From assembly GCA_946480655.1 (NCBI GenBank), contig CAMLKN010000103.1, forward strand, positions 1 to 7,745: 7,745 nt of DNA, given 5' to 3'. The stretch comes from an uncultured Devosia sp. (lineage in GTDB: Bacteria; Pseudomonadota; Alphaproteobacteria; Rhizobiales; Devosiaceae). This document shows positions 1 through 6,874 of the stretch, piece after piece. The notes below the pieces were generated by a model. That model was not told the origin of the DNA and ran no database searches. It worked only from the letters and a program-made list of their open reading frames with translations. The position numbers and the translations under genes are program-made. Every line of letters starts with the position of its first letter. Positions within the stretch are counted from its first letter, which is position 1.

Positions 1-705
1 TTCCTTGCCGGTCGAGGTCTTGATGAAATCGGCGCCGGCCAGCATGCAGACGAGGCTCGCCTTGGCGATATTGGTTTGGGTGGCCAGTTCGCCCGTGCCC
101 AGGATGGTCTTGATATGCGCGTCGCCGCAGGCCTTGCGGAAGGCTTTGACCTGGTCATAAAGCGCCTGCCAGTCGCCGCGCAGCACCATGCCGCGCTCGA
201 TGACGATGTCGATTTCCTTGGCACCATCCTTCACCGAGGCCTCGATCTCGGCGATCTTGGTTTCCACCGGCGCAAGGCCGTGCGGGAAGGCGGTGGACAC
301 GGCCGCGACCGGAATTCCTGTTCCTTCCAGGGCCTTAACGGCGGTGCCGACAAAGGTGTGGTAGACGCAGACGGCGCCGGGCAGGATGCGGCGATTGCCC
401 ATGCCGAGCTGGTCGAGGATATCGCGGCGGATGGGGTTGCGGGCCTTGGCGCAGAGGCGCTCGACGCGGCCGGGCGTGTCGTCAGCATTGAGCGTCGTCA
501 GATCCATCAGCGTTATGGCCTTCAGAAGCCACGCCAATTGATAGTCCTTCTTGACCGTGCGGCGGGCGCCGATGGTGCCGGCGCGACGCTCGAGGGCCGA
601 GCGGTTCATGCGGACGCGTTCGACCCAGTCGAGGTCCAGGGGGTATCCAGGATTGCGTTTATGAACGGGTTCTGAGCGGGTTGTATCGACGACCTTGAGA
701 CTCAT
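1..705 (-). CDS. deoC: deoxyribose-phosphate aldolase (3' part beyond the window)
   Basis: Class I aldolase that splits 2-deoxyribose-5-phosphate into glyceraldehyde-3-phosphate and acetaldehyde in the cytoplasm, the last step of deoxynucleoside catabolism. The first 235 residues are visible. Family motifs are MDLTTLNADDTP (67-78), EIDIVIERGMVL (164-175, with Asp166 matching the catalytic Asp102 of E. coli) and GADFIKTSTGKE (224-235), where Lys229 matches the Schiff-base Lys167. The second catalytic lysine (E. coli Lys201) lies beyond the window. About 60 residues precede the first motif, so this is the long, human DERA-like form rather than the roughly 260-residue E. coli form. The ATG at 705-703 overlaps the stop of the purine phosphorylase gene as ATGA, and a strong GGAGGAA ribosome site (708-714) sits just upstream, supporting the start. 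It is the last visible gene of the operon. The family call is very secure. Confidence 0.96.
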   Translation of the reverse strand, partial: MSLKVVDTTRSEPVHKRNPGYPLDLDWVERVRMNRSALERRAGTIGARRTVKKDYQLAWLLKAITLMDLTTLNADDTPGRVERLCAKARNPIRRDILDQLGMGNRRILPGAVCVYHTFVGTAVKALEGTGIPVAAVSTAFPHGLAPVETKIAEIEASVKDGAKEIDIVIERGMVLRGDWQALYDQVKAFRKACGDAHIKTILGTGELATQTNIAKASLVCMLAGADFIKTSTGKE

Positions 706-1496
706 AGTTCCTCCACCAATGCGGGGATCAGTTTCTTGAGTTTTTCAGCCCCCTGAACGGCCATGTGCTTGGTGTGCTCATGGCTGATATTTTCATTCGA
801 CAGGCCTGCGCCCATATTGGTGATGGACGAGCAGGCCCAAACCTTCATCCCCAGGAACCGCCCGAGAATGACTTCGGGTGCCGTGGACATGCCCACGGCA
901 TTGGCGCCCAGGCGCATGGCCATCTGGATTTCGGCGACGGTCTCGAAGCTGGGGCCAGAGTACCACAGATAGACCCCTTCCCCGAGCGCATAGTCGAAGC
1001 GCTGCGCCAGCGCGGTCGCCTTGGCGCGCAACTCGAGGTCGTAGCAGTTGACCATGTTCACAAAGCGGCGGTCCGTGGGCTCGCCGATCAGCGGGTTCAT
1101 GCCGGCATAGTTGATGTGGTCGGCAATCAGCATCAGGTCACCCGGCTGGAAGCGCTGGTCCACCGAGCCGGCTGAGTTGGTCAGCAGCAGGGTTTCGGCG
1201 CCGAGATCGGCCATGGTTTCCAGCGCCGGACGCATGGCAGCGGCATTGCCGTGCTCATAATAGTGTTCACGACCGGTCAGCACGGCGATGCGCTTGCCGC
1301 TCATCGTGCCGACAATGAGGTCGCGGCCATGGCCGGAGACTCCGGTGCCGGGAAAACCCTTCAATTCCGAATAGGGAATGAGGACCTTGTCTTCCATCAG
1401 TTCGCCAATGGCCGAGAGGCCTGAGCCGAGCACCAAGGCGGCGGCGATGGGCTCGCTGCCGGCGATCTTGCGAATGGTCTTTGCGGACTTGCTCAT
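702..1496 (-). CDS. punA: purine nucleoside phosphorylase, trimeric PNP / PunA-XapA family
   Basis: Cytoplasmic enzyme that cleaves purine (deoxy)ribonucleosides with phosphate to a free base and (deoxy)ribose-1-phosphate. The 264 residues are normal for the low-molecular-mass family. Visible motifs are LGSGLS (23-28, phosphate-binding Ser25), GHGR (55-58, His56), GREHYYE (75-81, Arg76 and His78), TNSAG (106-110), SGPSFET (180-186, base-binding Glu185), VGMSTAPEVI (201-210), SSITNM (223-228, Asn227) and His239, all lining up with human PNP active-site residues. Tyr179, just before GPSFET, aligns with Tyr191 of E. coli XapA, the residue that permits xanthosine use, and SITNM with the following GLS also resembles XapA. 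Xanthosine may therefore be a substrate in addition to inosine and guanosine; this is inference. The ATG overlaps the cytidine deaminase stop (ATGA) and has only a weak AAGAA ribosome site, so translation is probably coupled. A methylthioadenosine phosphorylase is less likely because it usually replaces the Asn with Asp. Confidence 0.95.
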   Translation of the reverse strand: MSKSAKTIRKIAGSEPIAAALVLGSGLSAIGELMEDKVLIPYSELKGFPGTGVSGHGRDLIVGTMSGKRIAVLTGREHYYEHGNAAAMRPALETMADLGAETLLLTNSAGSVDQRFQPGDLMLIADHINYAGMNPLIGEPTDRRFVNMVNCYDLELRAKATALAQRFDYALGEGVYLWYSGPSFETVAEIQMAMRLGANAVGMSTAPEVILGRFLGMKVWACSSITNMGAGLSNENISHEHTKHMAVQGAEKLKKLIPALVEEL

Positions 1497-1903
1497 TTCT
1501 TGAGATGACCCGGTCCGAAAGAATGGGGCAGCAATTGTTCGAGCGTCTGCACCAGCGGGCTGCCATCCACGCCATGCGAGATGATCGCGACGTCGGGATC
1601 GGCGAACTCGCGAATGCGCTGGCGGCAGCCGCCGCAGGGAGTAACGGGCTCAGTGCCGGGTCCAGTGACATAGACGCGACGGATGCGCTTGCCGCCGCCA
1701 GCCAGCATGGCGGCAATGGCGCTTGGCTCGGCACAATTGCCGACCGGATAGGCCGCGTTCTCGACATTGCAGCCGGCATAGATCTTGCCGTCATCGGCGA
1801 GGATCGCGGCGCCAACCTGGAACTTCGAATAAGGCGCGTAGGCTCGCGCGCGTACGGCTTCGGCGGCCTCGAAGAGGGCCTTGTCAATCTCTTGCATGGT
1901 CAT
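1493..1903 (-). CDS. cdd: cytidine deaminase
   Basis: Zinc enzyme that hydrolytically deaminates cytidine and deoxycytidine to uridine and deoxyuridine in the cytoplasm. At 136 residues it is the small homotetrameric type. Motifs are YAPYSKFQVGAAI (22-34), GCNVENAAY (44-52; Asn47 and Glu49 bind the ribose), CAEPSAI (57-63; zinc ligand Cys57 and catalytic Glu59) and TPCGGCRQ (88-95; zinc ligands Cys90 and Cys93), with a family-typical LPHSFGPGHL tail. The Arg normally following CAE in this type (CAERTAI) is Pro60 here. The gene starts 24 bases after the permease stop; the ribosome site is weak, and Met3 (ATG at 1897-1895) is an alternative start. Its stop overlaps the purine phosphorylase start. 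Position in the operon fits processing of imported pyrimidine nucleosides. Confidence 0.96.
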   Translation of the reverse strand: MTMQEIDKALFEAAEAVRARAYAPYSKFQVGAAILADDGKIYAGCNVENAAYPVGNCAEPSAIAAMLAGGGKRIRRVYVTGPGTEPVTPCGGCRQRIREFADPDVAIISHGVDGSPLVQTLEQLLPHSFGPGHLKK

Positions 1904-1927
1904 CGCTTTCAGCGCCAGGCTCCGGAC

Positions 1928-2905
1928 CTAGCGCTCCTTCGTATAGGGTATACCGGCCGCCTTGGGCGCGACGGCGCGGCCGATGAAGCCGGCCAGCAGC
2001 ACGACAGTGAGGACATAGGGCAGTGCCTGGATGGCCTGCACCGGCACTTCGCCGATAATGGGGAAGACCTGGCCCTGGATGCGGAACTGCACCGCATCGA
2101 GGAAGCCAAACATGAGGCACACGAGAAGCGCTGGCCCCGGCCGCCATTTGGCGAAGATCAGCGCCGCCAGGGCGATATAGCCGCGGCCAGCCGACATGTT
2201 GTTGTTGAAGCCCGCCGACTGGGCGATCGAGAGATAGGCGCCGCCAATGCCCACCAGCACGGCGGTGATGATCAGCGCCTGATAGCGCAGGCGGGTCACC
2301 GAAATACCGGCTGTGTCGATGGCTTTGGGATTTTCACCCACGGCCCGCAGCCTCAAACCGAAGCGGGTGCGGAACAGCACCCATGCCGTCAGCGGCACGG
2401 CGATGAAGGCCGCATAGGTGATGATATTGTGTCCCGAGATCAGCTCCCAGTAGATCTGGCCGATGACCGGCACTTCGCGCAATTCATTGGCGAAGGGCAG
2501 CGTGATCGGGTTGAACCGCTGGTCGCCGGTCAATTGCGGGGTGTAGCCGCCGCGCTTGAACCAGGACTGGCCGAGGAAGGTGGTGAGACCGGCTGCCAGG
2601 AAGTTGAGCGCCACGCCGGAAATGGTCTGGTTGCCCTTGAAGTTGATCGAGGCCAGGCCATGAATGCCCGAGAACATCAGCGCGGCGGCCACACCGGCCA
2701 AGAGGCCCAGCCAGGCCGAGCCGGTGACGGCGGACATGGAAGCGGCGGCAAAAGCGCCGGCCAGCAGTTTGCCCTCAAGACCGATATCGACGATGCCGGC
2801 ACGTTCCGAATAAAGGCCAGCAAGACACGCCAGGATCAGCGGCACCGCCAGACGCACGGTGGAATCGAGGATCAGGGTAATGTCGACGAGAAAGGCGTCC
2901 ATCAT
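1928..2905 (-). CDS. nucleoside ABC transporter permease (second of pair, NupQ/YufQ-like)
   Basis: Inner-membrane subunit of the BPD_transp_2 family that forms the import channel for nucleosides with the neighbouring permease. The 325 residues contain many hydrophobic segments, for example about 10-33, 46-60, 66-85, 95-112, 160-178, 208-228, 243-252, 257-270 and 295-312. Family motifs are VDIGLEG (39-45), FGLRLRAVGENPKAIDTAGI (182-201, the cytoplasmic loop expected to contact the ATPase) and GRGYIALAALIFAKW (240-254). The reading frame stays open upstream to 3355, but that stretch is antisense-like, Gly/Arg/His-rich and lies inside the first permease gene. The true start is ATG at 2905-2903 or the adjacent ATG at 2902-2900, with GGGAG just upstream, overlapping the first permease stop. 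The closest named relatives are B. subtilis NupQ and Lactococcus NupC; the exact substrate range is inferred from context. Confidence 0.95.
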   Translation of the reverse strand: MMDAFLVDITLILDSTVRLAVPLILACLAGLYSERAGIVDIGLEGKLLAGAFAAASMSAVTGSAWLGLLAGVAAALMFSGIHGLASINFKGNQTISGVALNFLAAGLTTFLGQSWFKRGGYTPQLTGDQRFNPITLPFANELREVPVIGQIYWELISGHNIITYAAFIAVPLTAWVLFRTRFGLRLRAVGENPKAIDTAGISVTRLRYQALIITAVLVGIGGAYLSIAQSAGFNNNMSAGRGYIALAALIFAKWRPGPALLVCLMFGFLDAVQFRIQGQVFPIIGEVPVQAIQALPYVLTVVLLAGFIGRAVAPKAAGIPYTKER

Positions 2906-3990
2906 TTGGCTCCCGTCGCTGTGTCGGGCCGGGCCAGCACGCGCGCCAACGGGCCGCGCAGCATGTCGCCCATGGCGCCGGTGAAGAGAATGACCAGGGC
3001 CTGGATCGTCACGATCATTTCGCGGGTTATGCCCGGCATCTGGAAGGCCAGTTCCTGGCCACCCTGGTAGAGGATGCCGAAGAGCAGCGCCGAAAGGCCG
3101 ACGCCGATCGGATGGCCCTTGCCCATGAAAGCCACGGCGATACCCACAAAGCCCGCGCCGTTGACGAAATTGAGGATGAGGCGCCCCTGCACGCCGCCCA
3201 CATTGTTGACCGCGACCATGGCCGCCAGCATGCCGGCCATGGCCATGACGATCATGATCATCTTCTGGTTGGAGATGCCGGCATAGTTGGCCGCCACCGG
3301 GTTGTGCCCCAGGGCGCGAACGGCATAGCCGAACTTGGTGCGCCAGATCAGCCAATAGACGAGGAACAGCGCCGCAATGGCGATGAAGAAGGTGAGGTTG
3401 ACCGGCGAGTTCTTGAACAGCTCGATGAAGGTCCTGAGCTGCGGCACGCGGGTAATGGCTTCAAGCGGCGCGCTTTCATCGGAATTGACACCCTCGGGCT
3501 TCAGGACGCGGCTGATGAGGAAGCCCATCATGGCCGTGGCGATGAAGTTGAAAAGGATGGTGGTGATGACGATATGGCTGCCGCGCTTGGCCTGCAGATA
3601 GCCGGGTATGAAGGCCCAGGCAGCGCCGAAAAGAGCACCGCAGACAATCATCAGCGGGAAAACCAGGGCCCAGTGCATGCCATTGAGCGCCAGGCCAATC
3701 AGAATGACACCCAGGCCGGCGACATAGGCCTGGCCCTCAGGCCCGATATTGAACAGGCCCGCATGATAGGCCAGAGACACGGCAAGCCCGGCAAAGATGA
3801 AGTCGGTGGTGTAGTAGAGCGTGTAGCCAAAGCCGGCGCCATAACCAAAGGCGCCATAGAGCATGATGCCCACGGCCTGCAGCGGGTTCTGCCCGACGGC
3901 CAGCACGATAAGGCCGCCCACGAGGAAGGCCAGCACGACATTGAGCAGGGGCAGCAGGATTACATCGGCCCAGCGTGGCAATGGGGTCAT
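2902..3990 (-). CDS. nucleoside ABC transporter permease (first of pair, NupP/YufP-like)
   Basis: First inner-membrane permease of the importer, BPD_transp_2 family, 362 residues, the usual length for the larger subunit of this pair. Hydrophobic segments include about 10-32, 37-55, 63-78, 88-103, 107-128, 140-160, 198-216, 243-262, 276-289, 296-309 and 324-340. Family motifs are FNIGPEGQ (80-87), FGYAVRALGHNPVAANYAGI (220-239, probable ATPase-coupling loop) and GFVGIAVAFMGKGHPIG (280-296). The soluble stretch 163-195 joins two helices. The ATG at 3990-3988 shares one base with the ATPase stop (TGATG), and AGGGATA about nine bases upstream serves as ribosome site. The stop overlaps the second permease start. 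Nucleoside transport follows from the BMP-type binding protein and the catabolic genes in the same operon. Confidence 0.95.
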   Translation of the reverse strand: MTPLPRWADVILLPLLNVVLAFLVGGLIVLAVGQNPLQAVGIMLYGAFGYGAGFGYTLYYTTDFIFAGLAVSLAYHAGLFNIGPEGQAYVAGLGVILIGLALNGMHWALVFPLMIVCGALFGAAWAFIPGYLQAKRGSHIVITTILFNFIATAMMGFLISRVLKPEGVNSDESAPLEAITRVPQLRTFIELFKNSPVNLTFFIAIAALFLVYWLIWRTKFGYAVRALGHNPVAANYAGISNQKMIMIVMAMAGMLAAMVAVNNVGGVQGRLILNFVNGAGFVGIAVAFMGKGHPIGVGLSALLFGILYQGGQELAFQMPGITREMIVTIQALVILFTGAMGDMLRGPLARVLARPDTATGAK

Positions 3991-5657
3991 CAGTTGGTAT
4001 CCCTGCCAGAATTGTCCTTGGGGCTCATTTTCACGAGCGTCTGCTGCACCGGCGTCTCGTGCGCGGGGAGCGTGCCCGGTTCAGTCACGGCGCGATCCGG
4101 ATGCGAGCCGGTCATCAAGAGGCCCAGTTCGGTCTCGTCGGCGGTGGCCGGATCGGCCTCGCCCACGATATGGCCGTCGAACAGCACCAGGATGCGGTCC
4201 GAAAGCGAGCGGATTTCGTCCAGTTCCACCGAGACGAGCAGGATGGCCTTGCCCGCATCGCGCATCTTGATGATCTGGTTGTGGATGAATTCGATGGCGC
4301 CGATATCGACGCCGCGGGTCGGCTGGCCGACGATCAGCACGTCCGGGTCGCGCTCCATTTCGCGCGCCAGCACGATCTTCTGCTGGTTGCCGCCGGAAAA
4401 GTTGGACGACTTGAGATCGAGATTGGCAGGGCGGACGTCGAACTTCCTGAGATATTCCTCGGCAGTGGCGCGGGCCTTGGCAATATCGAGTCCCAGCCCG
4501 TCGCCATAACTGTCCTGGTAGCCCAGGATGGCGTTTTCCCAGGCCATGAAATTGGTGACCAGACCCATGCGCAAGCGGTCCTCTGGCACATGGGCGAGAC
4601 CTTCGGCGCGCGCACGGGCAGCGCCATCGTCGCCATAGAGCTCCAGCACCTTGCCCTTGACCGCAATCGTGCCGCCGAGCTGGTCGCGCATGCCGGCGAT
4701 GGATTCGAGCAGTTCCGACTGGCCGTTGCCGGCCACGCCGGCAATGCCGACGATCTCGCCGGCGCGGACCTGGAAGCTGATGTTCTTGACGCGCGGCACC
4801 TTGAAGTCGTCGGTGACGATGAGGTTCTTGACGTCGAGCAGCACGTCGCCGGGCTTGGCCGGACCTTTCTCGACACGCAGCAACACGCGACGGCCGACCA
4901 TGAGTTCAGCCAGTTCGCCGGGCGATGTGTCCTTGGTCTGCAGCGTCTTGACCATGGCGCCCTGGCGCATGACCGAGACTTCGTCGGTAATGGCCATGAT
5001 CTCGCGCAGCTTGTGCGTGATCAGGATGATGGTTTTTCCTTCCTCGCGCAGCTTGCCGAGGATGCGGAACAGGTGATCGGCCTCGGCCGGCGTCAACACG
5101 CCCGTGGGCTCGTCCAGAATAAGTGTCTCGGCGCCGCGATAGAGGGCCTTCAAGATTTCAACGCGCTGCTGCTGGCCCACCGAGAGGTTCTCGATGATCG
5201 CATCGGGATCGACTTCGAGCCCGTAATCGCGCGCCAGTTGCTTCAAGTGCTCGCGGGCCTTGGTGAGCGTAGGCGCCAGCAGAGGCGAGTCCTCGGCGCC
5301 CAGCACGACGTTCTCGAGCACGCTGAAATTGTCCACCAGCATGAAGTGCTGGTGCACCATGCCGATGCCTAGCGCCAGGGCATGGCGGCTATCGGTGATC
5401 TTGTGGGCGACGCCATCGACATAGATGGTGCCACTGTCGGCCGTGTAGAAGCCGTAGAGGATCGACATCAGTGTCGATTTTCCGGCGCCGTTTTCGCCCA
5501 CAATGCCATGCACCGTGCCGCGCTTGACCGCGAGGTGAATGTCCTTGTTGGCGTGAACCGGACCGAAATGCTTGTTGATGCCGACAAGCTCGATAGCGAG
5601 CGCTGAGGCAGCGGCCCCGGAGGACCGCTGCTCGTTTGTCGGGTTCAGACCTGTCAT
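3990..5657 (-). CDS. nucleoside ABC transporter ATP-binding protein with two nucleotide-binding domains (NupO/YufO-like)
   Basis: Cytoplasmic ATPase energising nucleoside import. Its 555 residues hold two fused nucleotide-binding domains, the layout shared by sugar (RbsA/XylG) and BMP-type nucleoside importers. Domain 1 is intact: Walker A GENGAGKST (54-62), Q-loop Gln103, signature LSVGQQQ (158-164), Walker B LILDEP (179-184) with catalytic Glu183, and switch His215. Domain 2 is degenerate: Walker A is GVAGNGQSE (307-315) with Gln instead of Lys, Walker B is LIVGQPTRG (441-449) with Gly-Gln in place of Asp-Glu, and the switch His is absent in LVSVELDEI (474-482); its signature FSGGNQQK (420-427) is preserved. 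Such asymmetry is usual in this subfamily. About 20 variable residues precede domain 1 and a polar tail of about 35 follows domain 2. Twenty-nine bases separate it from the binding-protein gene, with AGAAGGG as likely ribosome site. Confidence 0.95.
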   Translation of the reverse strand: MTGLNPTNEQRSSGAAASALAIELVGINKHFGPVHANKDIHLAVKRGTVHGIVGENGAGKSTLMSILYGFYTADSGTIYVDGVAHKITDSRHALALGIGMVHQHFMLVDNFSVLENVVLGAEDSPLLAPTLTKAREHLKQLARDYGLEVDPDAIIENLSVGQQQRVEILKALYRGAETLILDEPTGVLTPAEADHLFRILGKLREEGKTIILITHKLREIMAITDEVSVMRQGAMVKTLQTKDTSPGELAELMVGRRVLLRVEKGPAKPGDVLLDVKNLIVTDDFKVPRVKNISFQVRAGEIVGIAGVAGNGQSELLESIAGMRDQLGGTIAVKGKVLELYGDDGAARARAEGLAHVPEDRLRMGLVTNFMAWENAILGYQDSYGDGLGLDIAKARATAEEYLRKFDVRPANLDLKSSNFSGGNQQKIVLAREMERDPDVLIVGQPTRGVDIGAIEFIHNQIIKMRDAGKAILLVSVELDEIRSLSDRILVLFDGHIVGEADPATADETELGLLMTGSHPDRAVTEPGTLPAHETPVQQTLVKMSPKDNSGRDTN

Positions 5658-5686
5658 CGAAGTCCAACCCTTCTTTTGATTTGGCC

Positions 5687-6688
5687 TTAGAGGGCCGGGC
5701 AGGTCTTGTCGGTGCGGTAGTCGTGCACGGTGACGGCGCCCGAGATGATGTCTTCGCGGGCCTTTTCGACGGCCGCCTTCATCTCGTCGGTGATGAGCGG
5801 GGCATTGTTGTCGTCGAACGCAGCGCCAACACCTTCTTCGGCCAGACCCAGGACGATGACGCCCGGAGCCCAGGTGCCATCCTCAACGCCCTTCATGGCA
5901 TTGTAGGTGGCGACGTCGACGCGCTTGAGCATCGAGGTCAGGACCGAGCCGGGATGCAGGTGGTTCTGGTTGGAGTCCACGCCGATCGAATACTTGCCGG
6001 CGTCGGCAGCGGCCTGAAGCACGCCAGCACCAGCGCCACCAGCGACCTGGTAGATCACGTCCACGCCCTGATCGAGCTGGGACTTGGCAACTTCAGTAGC
6101 CTTGACCGGGTCATTGAAGGCTTCAAAGCCGGTGCCGACATAGGTTTCGAGCACTTCGATGTCCGGGTTGACCGACTTGGCGCCCTGGGCATAGCCGCAG
6201 GCAAAGGCTTCGAGCAGGTCGAAGTTGAAGGCCGGGACAACACCGATCTTGCCCGATTCCGACTTCATGGCAGCCAGGATGCCCACGAGGTAGGAGCCTT
6301 CATGCTCCTTGAACACCACCGACTGCACGTTGGGGAGATCGACAACGGTGTCGATGATGGTGAACTTGGTATCGGGGAATTCGGGAGCGACGGCGCGCAG
6401 GGCAGTTTCCCACGAGAAGCCGGGCAGCACGATCGGGTTGTTGCCGCGCGAAGCGAACTGGCGGATGGCCTGCTCGCGCATGGCGTCGCCGGAGATTTCC
6501 AGGTCCTGATAGGCGCCGCCTTCGGCCTTGAACTTTTCGGCGCCGGTATAGGCTGCTTCGTTGAACGACTTGTCGAACTTGCCGCCGCCATCATAGACGA
6601 GGGCGCCGTCGGCCATGGCGGCACCGGCCATCAAGGCACTGAGGGCAACGCCGCCGAGAACGGCCTTGGAAAGGAAAGAAATTTTCAT
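5687..6688 (-). CDS. BMP/PnrA-family periplasmic nucleoside-binding protein
   Basis: Periplasmic solute-binding protein that delivers nucleosides to the permeases; first gene of the operon. The 333-residue product begins with a Sec signal peptide: basic KISFLSK, a hydrophobic core to about residue 22 and cleavage predicted after AMA (26). There is no lipobox cysteine, so it should be soluble, unlike Gram-positive lipoprotein relatives. BMP motifs are GGKFDKSFNEAAY (35-47), IIDTVV (111-116), EGSYLVG (130-136), CGYAQGAK (164-171), FNDP (191-194) and IGVDSNQ (235-241) followed by SMLKRVD (252-258); Asp113, Asp238 and Lys255 sit where PnrA contacts its ligand. The usual GGM(D/E)xPL loop is replaced by VPAFNFDLL (151-159). 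The mature chain has only two cysteines, 164 and 330. ATG at 6688 is preferred because AGGGAGA (6697-6703) lies eight bases upstream; an in-frame GTG at 6718 would put that site inside the gene. Confidence 0.94.
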   Translation of the reverse strand: MKISFLSKAVLGGVALSALMAGAAMADGALVYDGGGKFDKSFNEAAYTGAEKFKAEGGAYQDLEISGDAMREQAIRQFASRGNNPIVLPGFSWETALRAVAPEFPDTKFTIIDTVVDLPNVQSVVFKEHEGSYLVGILAAMKSESGKIGVVPAFNFDLLEAFACGYAQGAKSVNPDIEVLETYVGTGFEAFNDPVKATEVAKSQLDQGVDVIYQVAGGAGAGVLQAAADAGKYSIGVDSNQNHLHPGSVLTSMLKRVDVATYNAMKGVEDGTWAPGVIVLGLAEEGVGAAFDDNNAPLITDEMKAAVEKAREDIISGAVTVHDYRTDKTCPAL

Positions 6689-6761
6689 TGATTGAGTCTC
6701 CCTGTCTCGCACCAGCACCGGGACCAGAGCCCATGGGTCGATCTGCGTGCGCTAACAGGGG

Positions 6762-6790
6762 ATAAAATCGTGCAATGGCCTCTGCTGCAA
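6762..6790 (-). promoter_or_regulatory. candidate promoter of the nucleoside operon
   Basis: Reading the minus strand, TTGCAG (6790-6785) and TTTTAT (6767-6762) are separated by 17 bases, which would start RNA near 6755 and give a leader of about 67 bases. The match is modest (3 of 6 and 4 of 6 to the sigma-70 consensus). A short inverted repeat, CCTCT and AGAGG (6779-6794), covers the -35 hexamer and could be an operator. Placement is inferred from pattern only. Confidence 0.3.
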
Positions 6791-6798
6791 GAGGGGAG

Positions 6799-6832
6799 GC
6801 GCGAAATTTTTCCGAATGGTCAAAATTTGCGC
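6799..6832. repeat. AT-rich inverted repeat upstream of the operon
   Basis: Left arm GCGCGAAATTTT (6799-6810) and right arm AAAATTTGCGC (6822-6832) are complementary over 11 bases with one extra G in the left arm, around an 11-base spacer. Both arms contain AAATTT, with centres 19 bases apart. It lies just upstream of the candidate promoter, as expected for a regulator site, and stands out in GC-rich surroundings. No run of T follows on either strand, so a terminator is unlikely. The regulator is unknown. Confidence 0.5.
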
Positions 6833-6874
6833 AGGCGCCATCAGGATGATGACACGAATTGAGCAGCCTCGAGG

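Noticed and set aside
1481..3070. Long plus-strand ORF of 529 codons
   Set aside because: Antisense to cytidine deaminase and the second permease; the product is rich in Gly, Arg, His and Asp with no recognisable domain. Open antisense frames are expected in GC-rich genes.
2906..3355. N-terminal extension of the second permease to 3355
   Set aside because: The extra 150 residues are out-of-frame translation of the first permease gene; permease homology begins at the ATG pair at 2905-2900.
3112..4509. Plus-strand ORF of 465 codons
   Set aside because: Runs antisense across the first permease and the end of the ATPase gene, both of which are unmistakable on the minus strand.
3975..5372. Second plus-strand ORF of 465 codons
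   Set aside because: Mirror of the ATPase gene; no motif of its own.
5658..5686. Attenuator or processing hairpin between binding-protein and ATPase genes
   Set aside because: Only a four-base CCAA/TTGG pairing with a wide loop is present in the 29-base gap, too weak to support.
5636..6691. Plus-strand ORF of 351 codons
   Set aside because: Mirror of the binding-protein gene, whose signal peptide and BMP motifs are clear on the minus strand.
6689..6718. GTG start adding ten residues to the binding protein
   Set aside because: It would bury the AGGGAGA ribosome site and spoil a normal signal peptide that begins at the ATG at 6688.
6799..6832. Inverted repeat as an intrinsic terminator
   Set aside because: The potential hairpin is not followed by a T-run on either strand, and its position suits an operator better.
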